Assembly: GCF_025336545.1 (NCBI RefSeq)
Contig: NZ_JAODBU010000008.1
Location: 184,101-248,100 of the forward strand
Origin: Eubacterium_U album
Lineage (GTDB): Bacteria > Bacillota > Clostridia > Lachnospirales > Lachnospiraceae
DNA: 64,000 bases
Direction: 5' to 3'
A program made the translations under genes and the position numbers. Position 1 is the stretch's first letter; each line of letters starts with the position of its first letter. Under the pieces are notes generated by a model. The model ran no database searches and was not told the DNA's origin. It saw only the letters and a list, made by a program, of their open reading frames with translations. Shown piece after piece: positions 17,857 through 25,875 of this stretch.

Positions 17857-19047
17857 TTATCTATTCTCTATAACATTTTTATAAAATTCATATGCCTTAC
17901 ATGTATTTACATCAATATTATCCGTGGAATTACCTTTTGATTTTAAATAGTTAAGTGTATCTCTCAAAATTGTATATACAGTTAAATCAATATCTGAATA
18001 TGCAATTTTGCGTAAATAATCAAGATTTGGTGCCTGATTTCTTGACGGCTCAATATAATCTGCCGAGAAAATAATTTTCTCTAATAAAGTCATATTAGGC
18101 TTTCCTGTTGTATGGAATGTTATTGCTGATAAAACGTCATCATCATTTATTCCGTATTTATTTCTAGCAAGAACGGCACCCGCTTTACTATGCAAAAGAA
18201 ATTGATTCTTCATTTCCATATCGGTTATTTCGATGTTATTATCTTTACACAATTTAACTTTTTCTTCATCTGGAATACATTTAGCACAGTCATGAAGTAT
18301 TCCTGCAAGATATGCCGTATTAGGATTCTCACCCAAAGCTTCAGCCATCTTTTTTGCTGTATTCGCAACACCTATTGTATGTTCATAGCGGTGTGGATTA
18401 AGTTCTTTCTTTAAATCTTCTAATATTTCAGCCGGATTCATTCTTTTCACCTGATTTGTATTTTGATATAAATTATGTTCTTTAATATATTTGTATATTT
18501 GATTTGGGATTTCATCTTTATGTTCTGACAAATGCATTCTTATTTCAGACGAAGATATATCTGTCGCTTCAACAAAAATTACTTCAATATTACAGTCATA
18601 CTTTTCTTTTAAAGAAGTTATTTTTGCATTTATATTTTTCATTGACCCATCATTTCTTGCTGCAACAAGTACTGTATAACAGGAAAAAATAATTTCAGGG
18701 TGATACCATGATTCAATATTCATCAATGAATCACTGCCAATAATAAAATAAAATTCATTATCAGGATAATCTTTTTTTAGAAAAGTCAATGTATCAGCCG
18801 TATATCTGTAGCCATTCTTATATTCGTAATCACAAGGTATAAACGAACAATTATCTCTCAATCCTATATTCAGCATTTCAAATCTCACCTCAAAAGAATT
18901 AACTGTTTCTGAATTCTTGTGAGGTGGATTAGGTGATAACATAAACCAAATCTGTTCCAAATCAAATTGTTTCTTAGCTTTACTGGCAATATTTATATGA
19001 GAAACATGTAATGGGTCAAATGTTCCTCCAATAATTCCAATTTTCAT
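17857..19047 (-). CDS. NadD-YqeK fusion: nicotinate-nucleotide adenylyltransferase plus HD-domain Ap4A hydrolase
   Basis: 396 residues in one open frame. Residues 1 to about 200 are NadD (GGTFDPLHVSH nucleotidyltransferase motif; ISSSEIR phosphate motif), which makes nicotinate adenine dinucleotide in NAD synthesis. Residues about 203-396 are YqeK (HD-type metal site GILHDCAK, an FHTTGKP segment and FSADYIEP), which splits Ap4A symmetrically to 2 ADP. In Bacillus these are two adjacent genes. An AGGTG (18448-18452) six bases before an internal ATG (18441) could also yield free YqeK of 194 residues. Confidence 0.92.
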   Translation of the reverse strand: MKIGIIGGTFDPLHVSHINIASKAKKQFDLEQIWFMLSPNPPHKNSETVNSFEVRFEMLNIGLRDNCSFIPCDYEYKNGYRYTADTLTFLKKDYPDNEFYFIIGSDSLMNIESWYHPEIIFSCYTVLVAARNDGSMKNINAKITSLKEKYDCNIEVIFVEATDISSSEIRMHLSEHKDEIPNQIYKYIKEHNLYQNTNQVKRMNPAEILEDLKKELNPHRYEHTIGVANTAKKMAEALGENPNTAYLAGILHDCAKCIPDEEKVKLCKDNNIEITDMEMKNQFLLHSKAGAVLARNKYGINDDDVLSAITFHTTGKPNMTLLEKIIFSADYIEPSRNQAPNLDYLRKIAYSDIDLTVYTILRDTLNYLKSKGNSTDNIDVNTCKAYEFYKNVIENR

Positions 19048-19062
19048 ATAATCACCTTAATT

Positions 19063-19356
19063 TTACGGAAGAATTATTTTTCTATCCTTTTCTTCTTTAG
19101 CCGGTCTGTATAATACGATTTTTCTTCCTGTAACAGCTACTAAAGTTGATTTTGTACGTTCTGCAATAACCTGTCCGACTTCTTTACAATCATCAAAGCA
19201 GTTCTTTAAAACAGATATTTTTATAAGTTCTCTCTTAGCAAGTGCTTCGTCAATTGCTTCTGTAAGCTCAGGTGTTACACTAGACTTACCAACCTGAAAA
19301 ATCGGATCCATTGTAGCAGCTAATTTTCTTAAATATGCTCTCTGCTTACTTGTCAT
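19063..19356 (-). CDS. yhbY: CRM-domain ribosome assembly RNA-binding protein YhbY
   Basis: 97 residues, a single CRM/YhbY domain: LTSKQRAYLRKLAATMDPIF-like start, VGKSSVTPELTEAI, LKNCFDDCKEVGQ and GRKIVLYRP. It associates with pre-50S particles. It sits between obgE and nadD-yqeK, as in Bacillus (yqeI), with an AGGTG-type ribosome binding site. Confidence 0.93.
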   Translation of the reverse strand: MTSKQRAYLRKLAATMDPIFQVGKSSVTPELTEAIDEALAKRELIKISVLKNCFDDCKEVGQVIAERTKSTLVAVTGRKIVLYRPAKEEKDRKIILP

Positions 19357-19407
19357 ATCTATCTCACCTATTCCATTACTATGGAATTTCCTTTCTTTTG
19401 AAAATCA

Positions 19408-20691
19408 TTATTTATAATAATCAAATTCATGTCCATATATCTTAACTGTATCTCCATCAGTTATACCTAATGCTTCAAGTTCATCTAAGATACCATTTTC
19501 CTTCATAAAATTCTGGAAGAATACAAAACCTTTTTCTGATTCAAGATTTGTATATCCTAACATTCTTTCAATACGAGGACCTTCTATAGAATATAAACCA
19601 TCTTTAATTTTTTCAACTGTATAAGGATCTTCTACGTTGTCAAAGAACTGTTTTGGATCATATTCCTGTTCAAATACAGTTGGGGCATCATCGAATTCAT
19701 CAAGCATTTCTCTAACATGATATAACAATTCCTTGAGTCCTTTACCACTTACGGCTGAAATTGGATAAACCTTAATTTCCGGTTCAAATTCTTTCTTGAT
19801 GTCATCAATAATAGTATTGCTTTCTCCATAAATTGCATCTATTTTGTTTGCTGCAATTACCTGTGGTCTGTTAAGCAAATCAGGATTATATGCTTCTAAT
19901 TCAGCATTAATTGCCTTAATATCTGCAATTGGGTCTCTTCCTTCAACAGAAGCGGCGTCAACCATATGAATAATTACCTTTGTACGCTCAATGTGTCTTA
20001 AAAATTCATGTCCTAAACCTACACCTTCGGATGCTCCTTCAATAAGTCCCGGTATGTCTGCAATTACAAATCCTTTTCCCCCAGGCAAATCAACAACACC
20101 CAAGTTAGGATTTAATGTTGTAAAATGATAATTAGCAATTTTAGGTTGCGCATTTGTTACTCGTGATAAAAGTGTTGATTTTCCAACATTTGGGAAACCT
20201 ACTAAGCCAACATCTGCAATAACCTTTAACTCTAAAATTACGTTAAGTTCCATTGCCTGCTGTCCCGGTTGTGCGTATTTAGGGGCCTGCATAGTAGGTG
20301 TAGCATAATGCTGATTGCCTTTTCCTCCACGACCACCATTTAAAACTGTTACGCGCTGATTATCTCCGCTCATGTCAGCCACAACTTTACCTGTTTCGAC
20401 TTCACGAATAACTGTTCCTTCAGGAACTTTTATAATAAGGTCTTCACCATTTTTTCCATGTTTATTCTTCTTACCGCCATCTTCACCCGGCTGAGCCTTG
20501 TAATTGCGGTTATGTCTAAATTCGTATAAAGTATTTAATCCTTTATCTACTTCAAAAATAATATCGCCACCACGGCCACCGTCTCCACCATCCGGTCCGC
20601 CATTTGGCACATATAATTCTCTTCTAAAGGAAACGTGTCCGTCTCCTCCTTTTCCTGATTTAATATAAATCTGTGCACGATCTGCAAACAT
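19408..20691 (-). CDS. obgE: GTPase ObgE/CgtA
   Basis: 427 residues with three domains: the Gly-rich Obg fold (1-158, with GGDGGRGGDIIF), the G domain (GFPNVGKST, DIPGLIEGA, AANKID) and the C-terminal OCT domain (about 350-427). It acts in 50S assembly, the stringent response and cell-cycle control. A terminator-like hairpin separates it from rpmA, so it depends on read-through or a promoter of its own. Confidence 0.97.
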   Translation of the reverse strand: MFADRAQIYIKSGKGGDGHVSFRRELYVPNGGPDGGDGGRGGDIIFEVDKGLNTLYEFRHNRNYKAQPGEDGGKKNKHGKNGEDLIIKVPEGTVIREVETGKVVADMSGDNQRVTVLNGGRGGKGNQHYATPTMQAPKYAQPGQQAMELNVILELKVIADVGLVGFPNVGKSTLLSRVTNAQPKIANYHFTTLNPNLGVVDLPGGKGFVIADIPGLIEGASEGVGLGHEFLRHIERTKVIIHMVDAASVEGRDPIADIKAINAELEAYNPDLLNRPQVIAANKIDAIYGESNTIIDDIKKEFEPEIKVYPISAVSGKGLKELLYHVREMLDEFDDAPTVFEQEYDPKQFFDNVEDPYTVEKIKDGLYSIEGPRIERMLGYTNLESEKGFVFFQNFMKENGILDELEALGITDGDTVKIYGHEFDYYK

Positions 20692-20739
20692 TATTTATAC
20701 CTCCATCTCAAACTAAATTAATAGAGTTACAAAAATTAT

Positions 20740-20781
20740 ATATAAAAGAAAAGCTTCAAACCACGAATGATTTGAAGCTTT
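20740..20781 (-). terminator. Terminator after rpmA
   Basis: On the minus strand, AAAGCTTCAAA pairs with TTTGAAGCTTT over a 10-base loop, followed by TTCTTTTATA. It lies between rpmA and obgE. Confidence 0.75.
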
Positions 20782-20792
20782 GAAATCATTAA

Positions 20793-21077
20793 TTATTCTG
20801 CTACAGGATAAACAGAAACCTGTTTCTTGTCTCTTCCTTTTCTTTCAAATCTTACGATACCATCTGATGTAGCAAATAATGTATCATCACCACCACGGCC
20901 AACGTTAACACCTGGGTGAATCTTTGTACCACGCTGTCTGTAAAGGATGTTTCCAGCTTTTACAAACTGTCCGTCTGCTCTCTTAGCGCCGAGTCTCTTT
21001 GATTCTGAATCTCTACCGTTCTTTGTAGAACCAACACCTTTTTTATGAGCGAAGAACTGAAGGTTCATCTTCATCAT
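20793..21077 (-). CDS. rpmA: Ribosomal protein L27 with cleavable N-terminal extension
   Basis: 94 residues. The mature protein begins AHKKGVGSTKNGRDSESKRL, the conserved L27 start that reaches the peptidyl-transferase centre. It is preceded by MMKMNLQFF, the Firmicutes extension removed by the Cys protease Prp; cleavage is expected between Phe9 and Ala10. The prp gene ends two bases upstream. The AGGAGG site is seven bases from the first ATG, supporting the extended start. Confidence 0.96.
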   Translation of the reverse strand: MMKMNLQFFAHKKGVGSTKNGRDSESKRLGAKRADGQFVKAGNILYRQRGTKIHPGVNVGRGGDDTLFATSDGIVRFERKGRDKKQVSVYPVAE

Positions 21078-21079
21078 AG

Positions 21080-21403
21080 CTATACCTCCTTAAAATCTAA
21101 TGTTATATACTCTTTGTTTTCGTTTTCAATCTCCCTTAACCCAAGGGCAAGAGAATCAATCAGCAATTCTGATTTACTGCCAGGTTTATATGAAAAAATT
21201 AATCGAATTAACCCTGCTTCTTCATCTGTATCCAATAAAAATTCATCATTAGTAAATGTTTCTATTGAATTAATGCAATTAATGGTTAAAGCTGAAATAG
21301 CCGCACAGACAATATCTTCACCTGCATCAGCATATCCTGAATGACCACTAACCTCAAAGCCTTTATATAAACCCTGTTGTTTAAAAATTGTTACCTTAGT
21401 CAT
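21080..21403 (-). CDS. prp: Ribosomal-processing cysteine protease Prp
   Basis: 107 residues. The catalytic His and Cys are in GHSGYADAGEDIVCAAIS. Prp (formerly YsxB) trims the N-terminus of L27, an essential step in Firmicutes that carry the extension. The rplU-prp-rpmA order is the classical one. Confidence 0.94.
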   Translation of the reverse strand: MTKVTIFKQQGLYKGFEVSGHSGYADAGEDIVCAAISALTINCINSIETFTNDEFLLDTDEEAGLIRLIFSYKPGSKSELLIDSLALGLREIENENKEYITLDFKEV

Positions 21404-21433
21404 AAGATAATCCCTTCTAAACTCTAACTAAAA

Positions 21434-21742
21434 TTAAGCATTGATCTTGTCAATTTTAACTTCTGTGTACTGCTGTCTGTGACCATTTTTCTTATGATAA
21501 CCAGTTTTTCTCTTGTATTTGTAAACGATAACCTTTTTAGACTTACCGTCGCCAACAACTGTTGCTTCTACTGTAGCTCCAGCTACTGTAGGTTCACCAA
21601 CTTTAACTTCGTCTCCGCTTACGAGAAGAACCTGGTCAAATGTATATGTGCTTCCAGCTTCAGCACCGAGCTTTTCAACTCTGATTGTTTCACCTTCAGA
21701 AACCTTATACTGTTTTCCACCTGTTGCTATAACTGCGTACAT
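21434..21742 (-). CDS. rplU: Ribosomal protein L21
   Basis: 102 residues starting MYAVIATGGKQYKVSEG, the conserved L21 start. The frame stays open 96 bases upstream, but those residues are unrelated to L21, and an AGGAGGTGC site precedes ATG 21742. It ends with KRKTGYHKKNGHRQQYT, typical of L21. It is the first gene of the rplU-prp-rpmA operon, behind a structured leader. Confidence 0.97.
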   Translation of the reverse strand: MYAVIATGGKQYKVSEGETIRVEKLGAEAGSTYTFDQVLLVSGDEVKVGEPTVAGATVEATVVGDGKSKKVIVYKYKRKTGYHKKNGHRQQYTEVKIDKINA

Positions 21743-21822
21743 ACGGCACCTCCTATTTAACATTACTCGCCAGTTTCGGTGATTGCAAAAAGCAATACTT
21801 ATAACCACACTGAGCGGCATAC
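21743..21822 (-). ncRNA. L21-leader-like 5' UTR structure
   Basis: About 80 bases between the probable transcript start and rplU. The minus strand contains a hairpin ATTGC-TTTTT-GCAAT, enclosed by CGC(U)CAGU pairing with ACUGGCG, then the ribosome binding site. Its place and fold suit the L21 leader family of Firmicutes, thought to allow autogenous control by the r-protein. A covariance search was not possible here. Confidence 0.65.
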
Positions 21823-21828
21823 TCATAT

Positions 21829-21857
21829 ATATTATCATATAGATATATGGATGTCAA
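21829..21857 (-). promoter_or_regulatory. Sigma-A promoter of rplU operon
   Basis: Minus strand TTGACA (21852-21857), 17-base spacer, TAATAT (21829-21834): both elements near-consensus, as expected for a ribosomal operon. Confidence 0.85.
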
Positions 21858-21977
21858 ACACATTATAAAAATTTATTCTTATTTTCTGTAAGTATTTTTC
21901 ATCCAATAATAAAGCATTAGTCCATGATAAATTATAAAAAAGTATTATGTCATTAAAAATTTATTTACCATTATATT

Positions 21978-22052
21978 ATGATGCCAGGCAAAAAACAACT
22001 TTAATGTCTTCGGATTGTTACGTGCTACGTATTTCAACAACCCCGGCATCAT
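21978..22052. repeat. Short interspersed repeat, copy A
   Basis: A 75-base unit with imperfect terminal inverted repeats: ATGATGCCAGG at the left and CCCGGCATCAT at the right. Its interior (CAACTTTAATG, CGGATTGTTACGTG, TACGTA) matches copy E near 42.2 kb at about 33 of 45 positions. Its right end supplies the TGA stop of the isochorismatase-like gene. Confidence 0.6.
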
Positions 22053-22549
22053 ATTATATTAATCTGACAAGACTTTGCTGTTGCAATAGCTGCTGCTTTC
22101 GATTCAGGTGTTACTCCTGCTGTTGCATCTTCGACAATATTTATTTTTATTTCAGGATAAAATGCTTTAATAATAAGTGCATTGGATATAACACAAATAT
22201 CTGTGCAAAGGCCTACTAAAACAACTTCGTCAAAATTATCTAACTTACCTTTCCAACCTTTAAATCCAAATGATTCTTTATCAATTATTTCTGCACCATC
22301 CGTATTTAATATATCGTGTATCTGCCATCCGTGTGTATTTTTTATACAATGTTTTACAGGTAAATTTTTTCCTTCCTGAGTATCAAGATAATTTTCGTAA
22401 TGAGTATCTCTTGTAAAAAATAAATTATCATAATCTTTTTTATCTATTAAATCATTTACATTTGGCAATATATTTTGTGCTTCATTTGTCCCTAAAGAAC
22501 CGTCTATAAAATCATATTGCATATCTATTACTATAAGCGCTTTTCTCAT
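22049..22549 (-). CDS. Isochorismatase-fold cysteine hydrolase, nicotinamidase-like
   Basis: 166 residues. Starts KALIVIDMQYDFIDGSLGT with the catalytic Asp. The catalytic Cys is in VGLCTDICVISNA, and a cis-peptide-type VVLVG precedes it. Family members include nicotinamidases (PncA) and N-carbamoyl hydrolases. The TRDTH segment recalls the metal-site motif of nicotinamidases, but the identity is not certain. It is short at the C-terminus: its stop codon lies within a dispersed repeat, so the end may have been altered by insertion. Confidence 0.75.
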   Translation of the reverse strand: MRKALIVIDMQYDFIDGSLGTNEAQNILPNVNDLIDKKDYDNLFFTRDTHYENYLDTQEGKNLPVKHCIKNTHGWQIHDILNTDGAEIIDKESFGFKGWKGKLDNFDEVVLVGLCTDICVISNALIIKAFYPEIKINIVEDATAGVTPESKAAAIATAKSCQINII

Positions 22550-22635
22550 AATTAATATCTCCTTGTAATATAGAGTGTAAATATCTTTATTAATATTAAC
22601 ATTTTTCTAATACAATGCCAATGATTAGTTAATGT

Positions 22636-22670
22636 AAAAAAGGAACCAACGTCATCCGTCGGCTCCTTTA
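22636..22670 (-). terminator. Terminator after trpBA
   Basis: On the minus strand, AAAGGAGCCGACG pairs with CGTTGGTTCCTTT (two G-U pairs) around GATGA, then TTT. It ends the trp operon 10 bases after trpA. Confidence 0.85.
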
Positions 22671-22679
22671 AACGCAACA

Positions 22680-23459
22680 TTAATTAGCTTTCATTACAGC
22701 TTCTTTCATGCTTTTTACATATTCATTTATATATGGAAGACAATCTTTTCCATATTTAGCTACAATTTTTACAATGGCACTTCCAACAATTGCACCATCG
22801 GAATATTTAGCTACGTATTCTGCCTGCTCAGGCGTTGCTATACCAAATCCAAAAGCACATGGAACATCAGTTGTTTCACGAACTAATTTTACCATTCCTC
22901 CTAAATCAGTATTAATATCACTTCTTACACCTGTTACTCCTAACGATGAAACACAGTATATAAATCCTGTTGCTTCCTTTGCTATCATTTTAATTCTGTC
23001 ATGAGATGCCGGTGCAATTAATGAAATTATATCTACATCATGATTTTTACATTCATCTGCTATTTCATCTTTTTCTTCGTATGGCAAATCAGGAATAATT
23101 AATCCCTGTATTCCACATTCATTACATCTGTCCAAAAATTTGTCGACGTCATATGCGTAAATTGGATTAATGTAAGTTAAAAATACTAATGGTACCGAGA
23201 CTTCATCTTTTATATCTTTTAATGCGTCAAACAATTTATCGGTTGTACATCCATTTGCCAACGCTCTCTCATTTGCCTCCTGAATAATAGGGCCTTCTGC
23301 AATTGGATCGGAAAATGGTATTCCGATTTCAATTAAATCTGCCCCTGCTTTTTCCATTTCTTTAATGATTTTCTTAGTTGTATCTAAATCAGGATCTCCG
23401 CCTGTTACAAATGCAATAAATACTTTTCCATTTTCAAATGCTTCATGTATCTTACTCAT
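22680..23459 (-). CDS. trpA: Tryptophan synthase alpha subunit
   Basis: 259 residues, TIM barrel. Catalytic Glu in LIEIGIPFSDPIAEGP with the conserved Asp in the FVTGGDPD region, and VPLVFLTYINPIYAYDVDKF. It cleaves indole-3-glycerol phosphate to indole, channelled to TrpB. The start overlaps trpB by 8 bases. Confidence 0.97.
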   Translation of the reverse strand: MSKIHEAFENGKVFIAFVTGGDPDLDTTKKIIKEMEKAGADLIEIGIPFSDPIAEGPIIQEANERALANGCTTDKLFDALKDIKDEVSVPLVFLTYINPIYAYDVDKFLDRCNECGIQGLIIPDLPYEEKDEIADECKNHDVDIISLIAPASHDRIKMIAKEATGFIYCVSSLGVTGVRSDINTDLGGMVKLVRETTDVPCAFGFGIATPEQAEYVAKYSDGAIVGSAIVKIVAKYGKDCLPYINEYVKSMKEAVMKAN

Positions 23460-24636
23460 AAATCTCTACTCCTCTATATCTTGCTATTGCTGCTACGTCC
23501 TTATCTCCACGTCCGGAAACATTAACTACAATTATTTTGTCTTTATCTAAAGTTGGTGCATACTTCATTGCATATGCAATTGCATGTGAACTTTCAATTG
23601 CCGGAATTATGCCTTCTGTTCTTGATAAATATTCAAATGCATTAACTGCTTCATCGTCAGTTATTGAAACATACTGTGCACGACCTGTTTCATTTAGCAT
23701 TGCATGTTCCGGTCCGATTCCGGGGTAATCAAGTCCTGCAGAAATTGAATAAACAGGTGCAATCTGACCATATTTATCCTGGCAGAACAATGATTTCATT
23801 CCATGGAAAATTCCCATTGCTCCATTTGCAACAGATGCTGCGTTTTTAGGAGTATCAACACCAAGCCCTGCAGCTTCACAGCCAATTAATTTAACAGATT
23901 TATCTTCTATAAAATTATAAAAAGCTCCCATTGCATTTGAACCTCCACCTACGCAGGCAATTACTGCATCAGGAAGTTTTCCTTCTTTTTCCATTAACTG
24001 TTCTTTTATTTCTTTGCTGATTACACTCTGGAAATCACGTACAATTGTTGGAAATGGATGCGGTCCCATTACTGAACCTAAAACATACAATGTGTCATCA
24101 ACACGTCTTGTCCATTCTCTCATTGCTTCATTTACTGCGTCTTTTAATGTCATTGTTCCCGATACTACAGGATGTACCTTAGCACCTAAAAGTTCCATTC
24201 TAAAACAGTTTAAAGCCTGACGCTCTGTGTCTACTTTTCCCATATAGATTTCACATTCCATTCCCATAAGTGCAGCAGCTGTAGCTGTTGCAACGCCATG
24301 CTGACCTGCTCCTGTTTCAGCAATAACTCTTGTTTTACCCATTTTCTTAGCTAAAAGAACCTGACCTAAAACATTGTTTATCTTATGAGAACCTGTATGA
24401 TTCAAATCTTCTCTCTTTAAATAGATTTTTGCCCCACCTAAATCCTTTGTCATTTTTTCTGCATAGTATAACAAAGATGGTCTTCCCGCATAATTTTTCA
24501 TTAAGCCATCAAGTTCCTTTACAAATTCAGGATCATTTTTGTAATGCTCATATGCTTCTTCAACTTCTTTAACTGCATTCATTAATGTTTCAGGAATATA
24601 CTGTCCTCCAAATTCTCCAAATCTTCCTTTTTTCAT
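23452..24636 (-). CDS. trpB: Tryptophan synthase beta subunit
   Basis: 394 residues, TrpB1 type. PLP Lys in HTGSHKINN, phosphate-binding CVGGGSNAMG, and the N-terminal RFGEFGGQYIPETLM. It condenses indole with serine. No trpE, D, C or F lies in the window, so trpBA forms a split unit with its own Trp-responsive T-box. It could also salvage indole. Confidence 0.97.
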   Translation of the reverse strand: MKKGRFGEFGGQYIPETLMNAVKEVEEAYEHYKNDPEFVKELDGLMKNYAGRPSLLYYAEKMTKDLGGAKIYLKREDLNHTGSHKINNVLGQVLLAKKMGKTRVIAETGAGQHGVATATAAALMGMECEIYMGKVDTERQALNCFRMELLGAKVHPVVSGTMTLKDAVNEAMREWTRRVDDTLYVLGSVMGPHPFPTIVRDFQSVISKEIKEQLMEKEGKLPDAVIACVGGGSNAMGAFYNFIEDKSVKLIGCEAAGLGVDTPKNAASVANGAMGIFHGMKSLFCQDKYGQIAPVYSISAGLDYPGIGPEHAMLNETGRAQYVSITDDEAVNAFEYLSRTEGIIPAIESSHAIAYAMKYAPTLDKDKIIVVNVSGRGDKDVAAIARYRGVEIYE

Positions 24637-24795
24637 AGTGTCTCCTTTCCAATTGACTGCCTGAAAGAATTAGCCATCTTTCATACAGAATCGGTACGTT
24701 TCAAGTAAAAATGTACATCCATTAAAGATTCCCTCTTTTATCGAGTCACATTATTCTTTTTAGCGATACATTATTTCATAAAAGAAATTTAAAAT
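24637..24795 (-). promoter_or_regulatory. trpB leader segment downstream of the T-box terminator
   Basis: About 160 bases lie between the T-box terminator and trpB. On the minus strand this part has a 13-codon frame (24722-24681, encoding MDVHFYLKRTDSV) with GAGGG eight bases before its ATG, and a hairpin GAAAG/CTTTC near trpB. There is no Trp codon, so classical leader-peptide attenuation is not supported. Its function is unclear. Confidence 0.3.
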
Positions 24796-25073
24796 AAAAA
24801 AAGCTTCTGTCCCAAAAGGGACAAAAGCTATAAATTCATAAACTTCTGCGGTACCACCCAAATTAATGTGTATCACATTCACTCATTCACATACCAACAT
24901 ATGCTACTTCCTATAACGGTGAAGATCCGTCAGCACTACTTCCATAATATCCGGTTTCGAACTGCCCTCACAAGTCCATTCATTACCTTAGATTTATTGT
25001 CTCACACCAAACGACAACTCTCTGAAAAATCGTCCCGATAACTACTTACCCTTGCTCATCGGTTTATTAATTT
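24796..25073 (-). ncRNA. T-box riboswitch, tryptophan-specific
   Basis: The conserved antiterminator sequence GGGTGGTACCGCAG is at 24846-24859. The terminator stem (AGCTTTTGTCCC with GGGACAGAAGCT, then seven T) spans 24796-24829. Stem I carries GATGAGCAAGGGTAAGTAG near its 5' end and the specifier region GAATGGACTTGTGAGGG, whose TGG (24976-24978) is a Trp codon. Uncharged tRNA-Trp would pair with TGG and the T-box bulge and allow read-through into trpBA. This matches the downstream genes. Confidence 0.92.
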
Positions 25074-25079
25074 GTGTTA

Positions 25080-25108
25080 ATTTTATGCATTGTTTATACA
25101 TTTGTCAA
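25080..25108 (-). promoter_or_regulatory. Sigma-A promoter of the trpBA T-box transcript
   Basis: Minus strand TTGACA (25103-25108), 17-base spacer, TAAAAT (25080-25085), directly ahead of the T-box. Confidence 0.83.
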
Positions 25109-25169
25109 GTTACACTTATTTATATTTTAAAATATTGTAAATTTTCACGAAATTATTTGTGCAAATATG

Positions 25170-25865
25170 CTATTTATCATTTGTAATATCTCCGCTATCT
25201 TCAAGAGAAATCTTATCGCCTAAATAAGTTGGTTCGGGTTTATATATCAATTTAAAGAAATCTTTTGCTCTGGCAATCCACTCTCTAAATACACGATATT
25301 TTTGCTTAGCCAGATAATCTCTTTTATCTGCAGACACGCCATATGCTTTAATCCCTAATTTTTTCGCTATATATAACGCTCTGGTCAAATGATATTTTTG
25401 ACTTACAATAACGATTTTTTTTACGCCAAATATTTCTTTAGCTCTATACATAGAATCATATGTTGAAAATCCGGCATGATCCATGAAGATGTCATCTGAT
25501 GGAATTCCATCATTTATAGCATAATCTTTCATTGTATTAACTTCATCATAAGAAACTCTTCCATGGTCTCCTGACATAATTATTTTGGGCGAAGCGTTAA
25601 CATTATACAGTTCTTCAGACGTCAAAATTCTATCTTCAAGCATCCAAGTAGGTTTTCCACTTGGTGCAACACCTGCTCCAAGTACTAAAATACAGTCTGC
25701 ATCCATATCTTTGCATTCGTCTACACTAAGAATTTTTGATGATGTTACTGATTTCATATATATGTTAATTACTGCAATAACTATTACTATAAGTGCAATT
25801 ATTATAAACATCACAATAATTAATCTTAAAAATATTTTTCTTAATAGTATTTTCCTATTTCCCAT
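25170..25865 (-). CDS. SanA/YdcF-like DUF218 membrane protein
   Basis: 231 residues. One N-terminal membrane segment (about 10-34), then the DUF218 domain: CILVLGAGVAPSGKPTWML, MSGDHGRVSYDEVNTM, IVSQKYHLTRALYIAKKLG. Relatives include SanA (vancomycin sensitivity at high temperature) and ElyC, linked to envelope integrity or lipid-carrier handling; the biochemical role is not settled. It lies 10 bases after the response regulator, the last gene of the operon. Confidence 0.8.
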   Translation of the reverse strand: MGNRKILLRKIFLRLIIVMFIIIALIVIVIAVINIYMKSVTSSKILSVDECKDMDADCILVLGAGVAPSGKPTWMLEDRILTSEELYNVNASPKIIMSGDHGRVSYDEVNTMKDYAINDGIPSDDIFMDHAGFSTYDSMYRAKEIFGVKKIVIVSQKYHLTRALYIAKKLGIKAYGVSADKRDYLAKQKYRVFREWIARAKDFFKLIYKPEPTYLGDKISLEDSGDITNDK

Positions 25866-25875
25866 AACTGCTCCT

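Noticed and set aside
21743..21838. Longer L21 with 32 extra N-terminal residues
   Set aside because: The upstream codons are the structured leader, and AGGAGG precedes the conserved MYAVIATGGKQ start.
22049..25000. Long plus-strand frames opposite trpA, trpB and the hydrolase
   Set aside because: They are antisense shadows of well-supported genes and lack ribosome binding sites or recognisable domains.
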